NCBI GenBank assembly: GCA_946405695.1
Contig: CAMJIA010000018.1
Coordinates: forward strand, 1-28,625
Origin: an uncultured Prevotellaceae bacterium
GTDB taxonomy: Bacteria; Bacteroidota; Bacteroidia; Bacteroidales; Bacteroidaceae
Direction of reading: 5' to 3'
DNA length: 28,625 nt
The notes beneath the pieces were generated by a model, which searched no databases, had not been told where the DNA came from, and worked only from the letters and a program-made list of their open reading frames with translations. The first letter of the stretch is position 1. The number at the start of each line of letters is the position of its first letter. Positions 23,284 to 28,625 of the stretch are shown one piece after another. Both the position numbers and the translations under genes were made by a program.

Positions 23284-24570
23284 TTAGATTTTCTGTCCGC
23301 ACTTCGGGCAGAAGTGTGACGTCACAGGGACGCTGGCGCCACAACGGGGACAAACGTTGCCAGTGGTCACGCTGGCCTGTCGGGCTCCGCATTGTGGACA
23401 GAACATTGTTCCGGGTGTCAGTGGCGCTCCGCAAGACGAACACTGCGTTCCCATAGCGTTTTGCTGCAGTGATGTGCCACAACTGACACAGCGACGGGCA
23501 TTCAGCGGATTATCGGTGCCACAGTTCGGACAAGGGTGGTATTCGCTACCACAGTGAGGACAGAATCGTTCTGTCGTCAGGTGTTTCTTCGAACAGTTAG
23601 CGCAGTAAATTTCGCGAACGCCACTGCCAGACTGACCTCCCTGCATATTGGGTTGATACCCTGCCTGACCACCAAAAGTAGGCTGGTTGTTGTGTGGTTG
23701 CATGAGTCCGCTGCCCATACCGCCGCCTCCCATACCGTTCATCATGTTGATTGCCATGAGTCCGGCTATCAGGCCATTACCACCGCCAGCACCACCCATT
23801 TGGTCAACCGCGTTATTAGCAACGTCAAACATCTGTTCCTGTTGCCATGAATGACCAGTAATTGACATAGATGCCTGACTGGCCAGTGCATCCCTGACTT
23901 TACGTCCTTCGGGTGTTGATGTGTCGATGGATATTTCAGTAATGTAGAATTTGGTCATTGTCAGGCCATACTCCTGCCAGAAAGGTAGTAACGACTGCTT
24001 GATGTGCTGCGACAGTCCGTCGAGATGTGCCGACACACTCTTGAAGCCAATGCGCTGATTCGTCATAAACTGAACAATCACACTTTTGGTCTTGGTGGCA
24101 AACTCTCCATAAGCCTGCGATAGCATGTCAGATTCCGTAAACACGTCTTTCGTGCCTACCATCTTAATCATGAAGCGTTCTGGATCAGTAACTTGCAAAC
24201 CATATTGTCCTACCGCCTGAAGGGGCAGCATGGTCTGATAGTCAACATCGTGCAGGGCCATACTGTTCACACGCCATTCAAGATTGGCGGGGTACAGTTT
24301 ATTGATAATCCATATCTCAGCTGTAAAGGGATTCTTACCGCCAAAGGGAATGCCGAATAGCGTACGCAGCAGAGGAAGGTTCTCGGTGTCGAGGGTATGC
24401 TTTCCTGGTCCGAACTTTCCCATCAGCTGTCCCTTGCTGAACAGCAGAGCTTCCTGTGATTCGTATACAATAAGCTGAGTATACGTACTTAGGTTTGTTT
24501 CCGGATAGCGATATGCGAATACAAATTCGCTACTGTTAGGTTTCCAACTAGCGCAATCAATTAGTGCCAT
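23284..24570 (-). CDS. SPFH-domain protein with four C-terminal zinc ribbons
   Basis: A 428-residue protein. Residues 1-250 form an SPFH/band 7-like domain of the YdjI or 'virion core protein' type, with LIVYESQEALLFSKGQLMGK, FGPGKHTLDTENLPLL, a strand-rich core and a helical end including KFYITEISIDTSTPEGRKVR. A glycine/methionine/asparagine-rich linker (about 255-315) follows. Four zinc ribbons come last, each CxxC-N10-CxxC: Cys323/326/337/340, 347/350/361/364, 377/380/391/394 and 407/410/421/424. YdjI-type proteins act at the membrane in envelope stress. It is the first gene of the six-gene operon and has a -7 box 53 bases upstream. No transmembrane segment is present, so contact with the membrane would be peripheral. 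Confidence 0.88.
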   Translation of the reverse strand: MALIDCASWKPNSSEFVFAYRYPETNLSTYTQLIVYESQEALLFSKGQLMGKFGPGKHTLDTENLPLLRTLFGIPFGGKNPFTAEIWIINKLYPANLEWRVNSMALHDVDYQTMLPLQAVGQYGLQVTDPERFMIKMVGTKDVFTESDMLSQAYGEFATKTKSVIVQFMTNQRIGFKSVSAHLDGLSQHIKQSLLPFWQEYGLTMTKFYITEISIDTSTPEGRKVRDALASQASMSITGHSWQQEQMFDVANNAVDQMGGAGGGNGLIAGLMAINMMNGMGGGGMGSGLMQPHNNQPTFGGQAGYQPNMQGGQSGSGVREIYCANCSKKHLTTERFCPHCGSEYHPCPNCGTDNPLNARRCVSCGTSLQQNAMGTQCSSCGAPLTPGTMFCPQCGARQASVTTGNVCPRCGASVPVTSHFCPKCGQKI

Positions 24571-24623
24571 ATTTTTTTGCTTTAGGTATTATTTTGTCTA
24601 CGACAGATTATCCGCCACGAGTG

Positions 24624-24631
24624 CAAAGATA
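24624..24631 (-). promoter_or_regulatory. -7 box for the SPFH operon
   Basis: Reverse-strand TATCTTTG, 53 bases before the ATG at 24570. A good TTTG is missing at the usual distance, so a weaker or regulated promoter is possible. Confidence 0.55.
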
Positions 24632-24756
24632 AATATTTTTTTTCAAACGACATTCATTGTATGCTAAAAATTTGCGATAGCACACAAAAAATCTCAACAT
24701 AAGCACATTTCCTTTCTATTTTTGTCTAATCATATTGGGGTTTCAAGTATTTTCAT

Positions 24757-24764
24757 TACCTTTG
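24757..24764 (+). promoter_or_regulatory. -7 box for the small lipoprotein gene
   Basis: TACCTTTG ends 17 bases before the ATG at 24782. A TTG at 24735-24737 sits 19 bases upstream as a partial -33 element. Confidence 0.6.
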
Positions 24765-24781
24765 CACCAAAATAGTGAAAA

Positions 24782-25171
24782 ATGAAGAAGACAATCATGA
24801 TGATACTGGCGGGCATGCTGTTAGTGGCATGCCAAGAGTCGCTGGAGGACCGTTGCCAGCGCGAGGCCAAGGAGTTTACGGAGAAGAGCTGTCCGCGCCA
24901 TATAGACACGGAGATAGTGCTGGACAGCATGACGTTCGAAAAGGAGAGTCATATCATTGGCTACTGCTATACCCTGCAGGGTTCGCTGGACAATCCGCTG
25001 AGGGTGGACAAAGAAAAGTTTCGTGAAGCGTTGCTTCTGGAGGTGAAGAACTCAACGAACCTGAAGCTGTACAAGGACGCAGGCTATTCGTTCCGCTATA
25101 CGTACTATTCAGAAAAGAATAGCGGAACGAAGCTCTTTGAAGCTACGTTCCGCGAAAAAGATTATCGGTGA
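24782..25171 (+). CDS. Small lipoprotein of unknown function
   Basis: A 129-residue protein with a lipoprotein signal: MKKTIMMILAGMLLVAC, where LVAC is a good lipobox and Cys17 the lipidation site. The mature part is an alpha/beta domain with ESHIIGYCYTLQGSLDN and a C-terminal strand YSFRYTYYSEKNSG then TKLFEATFREKDYR. It diverges from the SPFH operon and faces yebC tail to tail. I do not recognise a family. A strong inverted repeat lies inside its 3' coding part (25087-25131). Confidence 0.72.
   Translation: MKKTIMMILAGMLLVACQESLEDRCQREAKEFTEKSCPRHIDTEIVLDSMTFEKESHIIGYCYTLQGSLDNPLRVDKEKFREALLLEVKNSTNLKLYKDAGYSFRYTYYSEKNSGTKLFEATFREKDYR
25087..25131 (+). repeat. 13-base perfect inverted repeat inside the lipoprotein gene
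   Basis: TTCGTTCCGCTAT at 25087-25099 is the exact reverse complement of 25119-25131, with a 19-base loop. A nested CTATTC/GAATAG pair lies in the loop. It codes for protein at the same time. Confidence 0.6.
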
Positions 25172-25196
25172 TTGTCGTTGACAGAATCAACAACAA
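25172..25196. terminator. Weak hairpin between convergent lipoprotein gene and yebC
   Basis: TTGTCGTTGA and TCAACAACAA pair at nine of ten positions around CAGAA, starting right after the stop at 25171. There is no T run, so it is only a candidate terminator. Confidence 0.3.
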
Positions 25197-25202
25197 CACT
25201 GA

Positions 25203-25940
25203 TTATTCCTCGATACCCTCGGGCTTCATGTTGGTGTACACAGTCTGTACATCGTCGAAGTCCTCGAGCTTCTCAATCATCTTGTCGATGGTCTCACGCT
25301 CCTCGGGAGTAACGTCCTTGAGGTCGTTAGGAATGCGGGTAAACTCAGCACCCGTCACCTCGAAACCATTCTCCTCCAGGTGCTTCTGGATGGCACCAAA
25401 TGAAGAAGGATCGCCGTAGATGGTGATGCTGTTCTCTTCCTCGTCCTCGTCATATTCATCCTCCACACCGTAGTCGATGAGGTCGAGAATCATCTCGTCC
25501 ATATCCAGACCGTCTTTCTTCTTGAAGGTGAACACGCACTTGTGGTCGAACAGGAACGACAGAGAGCCCTGTGTACCCAGGTTACCATTGAACTTGTTGA
25601 ATACTGAACGGACGTCACCAACAGTACGTGTGGTGTTGTCTGTCAGTGTGTCTACGAAGATGGCTACTCCGTGAGGACCATATCCCTCGTAAGTCACTTC
25701 CTTATAGTCGCTCTGGTCCTTACCCATAGCGTTCTTGATGGCACGCTCGATGTTGTCCTTCGGCATGTTCTCGCGCTTGGCGTTGGCGATGATAGCACGC
25801 AGTGCAGGGTTCATGTCAGGCTCTGGACCGCCAGCCTTTACAGCGATAGCAATCTGCTTGCCAATCTTGGTGAATGTCTTGGCCATGTGGCCCCATCTCT
25901 TCAATTTCGCAGCTTTGCGATATTCAAATGCTCTTCCCAT
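25203..25940 (-). CDS. yebC: YebC/PmpR-family protein
   Basis: A 245-residue cytoplasmic protein of the YebC/PmpR family, linked to transcription control and, in recent work, to translation of hard stretches such as polyproline. The N-terminus MGRAFEYRKAAKLKRWGHMA is the typical Bacteroidetes form. Family landmarks are TKIGKQIAIAVKAGGPEPDM, LRAIIANAKRENMPKDNIER, YEGYGPHGVAIFVDTLTDN and TRTVGDVRSVFNKFNG, followed by an acidic loop DEYDEDEEEN. Length is normal and the gene is intact. It starts 56 bases after the pheT stop without a visible promoter, so co-transcription with pheT is likely. The gap holds 8-base tandem repeats. Confidence 0.95.
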   Translation of the reverse strand: MGRAFEYRKAAKLKRWGHMAKTFTKIGKQIAIAVKAGGPEPDMNPALRAIIANAKRENMPKDNIERAIKNAMGKDQSDYKEVTYEGYGPHGVAIFVDTLTDNTTRTVGDVRSVFNKFNGNLGTQGSLSFLFDHKCVFTFKKKDGLDMDEMILDLIDYGVEDEYDEDEEENSITIYGDPSSFGAIQKHLEENGFEVTGAEFTRIPNDLKDVTPEERETIDKMIEKLEDFDDVQTVYTNMKPEGIEE

Positions 25941-25957
25941 ATTTTAATTATTTTTTT

Positions 25958-25992
25958 CGATATTTCGATGTTTCGATATTACGATATTTCGA
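25958..25992. repeat. 8-base tandem repeat between pheT and yebC
   Basis: Units CGATATTT, CGATGTTT, CGATATTA, CGATATTT and a final CGA follow one another without gaps from 25958 to 25992, immediately ahead of yebC on the coding strand. Confidence 0.85.
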
Positions 25993-25996
25993 GTAA

Positions 25997-28450
25997 TTAG
26001 CGTAACTCGGCATTGAGTTGCTTCTTCAGGTTCTGAATCAGCTTGTTCATGATGGCTTCAATCTGCTTGTCGCCCATGGTCTTCTCAGCATCCTGAAGGA
26101 TGAAGTTGACAGCATATGACTTCTTGCCGGCAGGCAGTTTGTCGCCCTCATAGACGTCGAAGAGCTCGACCTTCTTCAGGAACTTCTTCTCGGTCTGACG
26201 GGCAATCTGCTCAATCTGTGCGAACTCGACGTTCTTGTCGATGAGCAGGGCGAGGTCGCGACTGACAGACGGGAACTTAGGAATGTCGGTGAACTCCACC
26301 TTCTGCTTGCGGATGACCTTCATCAGGGCGGTCCAGTTGAGCTCAGCGTAGTAAACAGTAGTGTCGATGTCAAACTGCTTCTGCAGCTTTTTGGTCAGCA
26401 CACCCATCTCAATGAGTTTCTTGCCACCACGATTCTCGATGGTCAAACCAGCAGAGAAGATAGCGTTCTCGCTCTTCTTGCTCACCAGCATGCCAGGCTG
26501 CACACCAATACGTGCCAGAATGTTCTGCACATAGGCATCAAGCTCAGCATAGGAAGTATCCTCGTTGGCGTGTGCCCAAGAGCCCTCAACACGCTTACCG
26601 GTCAGCCACAGAGCCATGTGGTACTGCTCCTTATAGGCCTGCATGGGGTCGTCCTGATTCTCCTTGGCAGGGTCAAAGCTATAGACGTTGCCAAACTCAA
26701 AGAAACGGCAGTTGCCATTCTTACGCTTGGCATTGTGTTCGATGCTCTCCAGACCACCATACAGCAGGGTGCCTCTCATCACGTTGAGGTCGCTAGACAG
26801 CGGATTCATGATGTGAACTAACCCCTTGTTCTGTTCGTCGTCATAGTATGACGACTTACTCAGCGAGTTGTTCAAAATCTCGTTGAAGCCAGCACCCACC
26901 AGTTGCTCTGAAACGAGGTTGGCCAGCTTGTGCTTCTGGTCTTCATCGCCCTTGATGACAAGGCTTGACTTCAGCTGCGTAGGAATCTCCACATTGTTAT
27001 AACCATAGATGCGCAGGATGTCTTCCACCACATCGCAAGGACGCTGGACATCGACGCGATAAGCAGGGATTTCCAATTGCATTCCCTCGGAATTTTCTCC
27101 GAGGACTTTCATCTCCAGACTCTCGCAGATGCTCTTGATGGTCTCAACGGGAATATCCTTACCCACCAGCGAGTGAACATAGCTGTACTGGAGGTCAACA
27201 ACGGCATTCTCCATTTTCTCAGGATAGACGTCCTTAATCTCCATAGACACCTTACCACCTGCCAACTCCTTGCAGAGCTGGGCAGCATACTTCAGGGCCT
27301 CGATGGTGCCATTGGGATCTACGCCACGTTCGAAACGGAATGAAGCATCGGTGCTCAGGCCATGACGACGGGCTGACTTACGAATCCATGTGGGATGGAA
27401 GTAAGCAGACTCCAACACCACATTCTTGGTGGTCTCGTAGGTACCACTACCCTTTCCACCGAAGACACCAGCGATACACATGGGCTCCTCGGCATTGCAG
27501 ATAGCCAGGTCGCGGTCAGAAAGCTTGTGCTCCTCGCCATCGAGTGTCTGGAAGGGTGTACCCTCGGGCATGGTCTTGACGACAATCTTGTGACCCTTCA
27601 CCATGTCAGCATCGAAGCAGTGCAGGGGCTGACCCAGTGCCATCATCACGTAATTGGTGATGTCGACAATATTGTTGATTGGACGCAGACCGATAACGGT
27701 CAGCTTATTCTTCAGCCACTCAGGTGACTCCTTGACCTCACAGCCAGTAACGCTAACGCAAGCATAGCGCTTGCAGGCCTCGGTATTCTCGATGACCACA
27801 TCGATGGGGAGGTCGTTATTGTCGACGACGAAATCGTCGACCACTGGACGATGGGTGGCAGTCTTGTAGCCGTTCTGTTTCAGCCAGGCATACAGGTCGC
27901 GAGCCACACCCCAATGAGACAAGGCATCAGCACGGTTGGCAGTGATGTCCACCTCGATGAGCCAGTCACTCTCCAGATGATAGTATTCTGCTGCAGGTGT
28001 ACCTACTACTGCATCCTCAGGCAATACGATGATGCCAGCATGGTCGGTACCGATACCAATCTCGTCCTCGGCACAGATCATACCCATCGACTCTACACCA
28101 CGTAGCTTCGACTTCTTGATGACAAACTCCTTGTCACCATCGTAGAGCACGCAACCCAGATCGGCCACAATGACCTTCTGACCTGCTGCTACATTGGGAG
28201 CGCCACAGACAATCTGCTGGGGCTCGCCCTTACCTAAATCTACTGTTGTTACATGCAGGTGGTCTGAGTCTGGGTGCATCTCGCACGTCAGCACTTTACC
28301 CACGTAAAGGCCCTTCAGACCGCCCTTGATACTCTGTACTTCTTCGAGTGCGTCAACCTCCAAACCAGTAGATGTCAGTGCATCACACACCTGCTGTGGT
28401 GTGAGGTCGAAATCAACGTACTCCTTCAACCATTTATACGAAATATTCAT
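25997..28450 (-). CDS. pheT: Phenylalanyl-tRNA synthetase beta subunit
   Basis: The beta chain of the (alpha-beta)2 enzyme that charges tRNA(Phe); it binds the tRNA and edits misloaded Tyr. The 817-residue length is usual. Domain order: B1 start MNISYKWLKEYVDFDLTPQQ; EMAP-like tRNA-binding domain with KGLYVGKVLTCEMHPDSDHL; B3/B4 editing domain (RPINNIVDITNYVMMALGQP, FGGKGSGTYE); B5; a catalytic-like core; and a C-terminal FDX-ACB domain (KFPSVSRDLALLIDKNVEFA to the end). The ATG at 28450 is chosen because the family starts exactly there. An in-frame extension to 28600 runs through promoter elements and is not coding. Two promoters lie upstream. pheS is not in the window; yebC follows. Confidence 0.97.
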   Translation of the reverse strand: MNISYKWLKEYVDFDLTPQQVCDALTSTGLEVDALEEVQSIKGGLKGLYVGKVLTCEMHPDSDHLHVTTVDLGKGEPQQIVCGAPNVAAGQKVIVADLGCVLYDGDKEFVIKKSKLRGVESMGMICAEDEIGIGTDHAGIIVLPEDAVVGTPAAEYYHLESDWLIEVDITANRADALSHWGVARDLYAWLKQNGYKTATHRPVVDDFVVDNNDLPIDVVIENTEACKRYACVSVTGCEVKESPEWLKNKLTVIGLRPINNIVDITNYVMMALGQPLHCFDADMVKGHKIVVKTMPEGTPFQTLDGEEHKLSDRDLAICNAEEPMCIAGVFGGKGSGTYETTKNVVLESAYFHPTWIRKSARRHGLSTDASFRFERGVDPNGTIEALKYAAQLCKELAGGKVSMEIKDVYPEKMENAVVDLQYSYVHSLVGKDIPVETIKSICESLEMKVLGENSEGMQLEIPAYRVDVQRPCDVVEDILRIYGYNNVEIPTQLKSSLVIKGDEDQKHKLANLVSEQLVGAGFNEILNNSLSKSSYYDDEQNKGLVHIMNPLSSDLNVMRGTLLYGGLESIEHNAKRKNGNCRFFEFGNVYSFDPAKENQDDPMQAYKEQYHMALWLTGKRVEGSWAHANEDTSYAELDAYVQNILARIGVQPGMLVSKKSENAIFSAGLTIENRGGKKLIEMGVLTKKLQKQFDIDTTVYYAELNWTALMKVIRKQKVEFTDIPKFPSVSRDLALLIDKNVEFAQIEQIARQTEKKFLKKVELFDVYEGDKLPAGKKSYAVNFILQDAEKTMGDKQIEAIMNKLIQNLKKQLNAELR

Positions 28451-28481
28451 TGCAATGAAATTATTTTTCTGAAAAACGGTG

Positions 28482-28513
28482 CAAAGGTACGAATAAGTGA
28501 GTAAAATACCAAA
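28482..28513 (-). promoter_or_regulatory. Proximal pheT promoter
   Basis: Reverse-strand TTTG (28510-28513), a 20-base spacer and TACCTTTG (28482-28489), 31 bases before the pheT ATG. The -33 element is inside a 16-base direct repeat. Confidence 0.75.
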
Positions 28514-28533
28514 TTTATTTGAGTATTTTCGAA

Positions 28534-28547
28534 CGAAAGTACTTTCG
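28534..28547. promoter_or_regulatory. Perfect 14-base palindrome, operator candidate
   Basis: CGAAAGTACTTTCG reads the same on both strands. It lies between the two pheT promoters, just past where transcription from the distal promoter should begin. Binding by a dimeric regulator is inference. Confidence 0.4.
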
Positions 28548-28554
28548 ACGAAGT

Positions 28555-28586
28555 CAAAGTTACAAAAAATTGAGTAAAATACCAAA
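28555..28586 (-). promoter_or_regulatory. Distal pheT promoter
   Basis: Reverse-strand TTTG (28583-28586), a 20-base spacer and TAACTTTG (28555-28562). It has the same spacing as the proximal promoter, 73 bases away. Confidence 0.6.
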
Positions 28587-28625
28587 GAAAATGGTGCCAA
28601 ATCATCAACTTGGCACCATTTTCTT
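28585..28625. terminator. Strong hairpin terminator at the right edge
   Basis: A perfect 16-base-pair stem, with AAGAAAATGGTGCCAA (28585-28600) pairing with TTGGCACCATTTTCTT (28610-28625) around ATCATCAAC. Read leftward it ends in TTTTCTTT, so it probably ends a gene outside the window and insulates pheT. Confidence 0.8.

Larger units (their letters stand above)
28498..28586 (-). repeat. 16-base direct repeat carrying both -33 elements
   Basis: TGAGTAAAATACCAAA occurs at 28498-28513 and again at 28571-28586, exact copies 73 bases apart. Each copy ends with the CAAA that is the -33 element of one pheT promoter. Confidence 0.85.

Noticed and set aside
28451..28600. In-frame, Phe-rich extension upstream of pheT that might be an attenuation leader peptide
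   Set aside because: It starts with TTG inside a terminator stem and runs through both promoters, whose TTTG elements explain the many Phe codons. The true ATG at 28450 matches the family start.

Overview
This is a chromosomal stretch of a Bacteroidales bacterium, most likely a Prevotella-like member of the Prevotellaceae. The main evidence is the promoters: the Bacteroidetes layout TTTG, about 20 bases, then TAnnTTTG recurs upstream of at least six genes. Start codons mostly lack a Shine-Dalgarno sequence and sit in A-rich leaders. Protein types also fit: TPR-LytS/LytTR two-component pairs, a GH105 enzyme with a Prevotella-type C-terminal tail, and the Bacteroidetes form of YebC. I see no phage, insertion sequence, CRISPR array or integrase. 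No gene is clearly broken; only the first gene is cut by the window edge.

Left part (1-6.6 kb). A family 2 glycosyltransferase (5' end missing), a soluble hybrid histidine kinase and a membrane-anchored endonuclease/exonuclease/phosphatase protein read rightward to a palindromic terminator at about 3.47 kb. Convergent to them, a leftward set begins with fabD (malonyl-CoA:ACP transacylase), followed by a cytoplasmic GH13 alpha-amylase-type enzyme and a short AlaX-type tRNA editing protein.

Middle (6.6-17.4 kb). A tRNA-Ser(CGA) has a perfect promoter, a long leader and a strong terminator. Next come five leftward genes for small exported proteins of unknown role (11.6 to 7.0 kb). Divergent from them is a lipidated TPR sensor kinase (LytS type) with its LytTR response regulator, a plausible local regulator of the exported set. 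After these are a small exported protein, a stand-alone B3/B4 (PheT editing-like) protein, and an exported GH105 unsaturated glycuronyl hydrolase whose promoter lies almost on the start codon.

Right part (17.4-28.6 kb). Six closely packed leftward genes (24.57 to 17.47 kb) form the most interesting unit. They encode an SPFH-domain protein with four zinc ribbons, a multi-pass membrane protein with a helical tail, a 697-residue coiled-coil protein with an acidic repeat tail, two tandem paralogous coiled-coil proteins and a bactofilin-like beta-solenoid protein. None has the signature of a known enzyme; together they look like a membrane-associated scaffold or envelope-stress complex. A small lipoprotein gene is divergent from it. 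The window ends with pheT (phenylalanyl-tRNA synthetase beta chain) and yebC, read leftward from two tandem promoters built on the same 16-base repeat.

All calls rest on reading the sequence and on memory of protein families. No database search was run.
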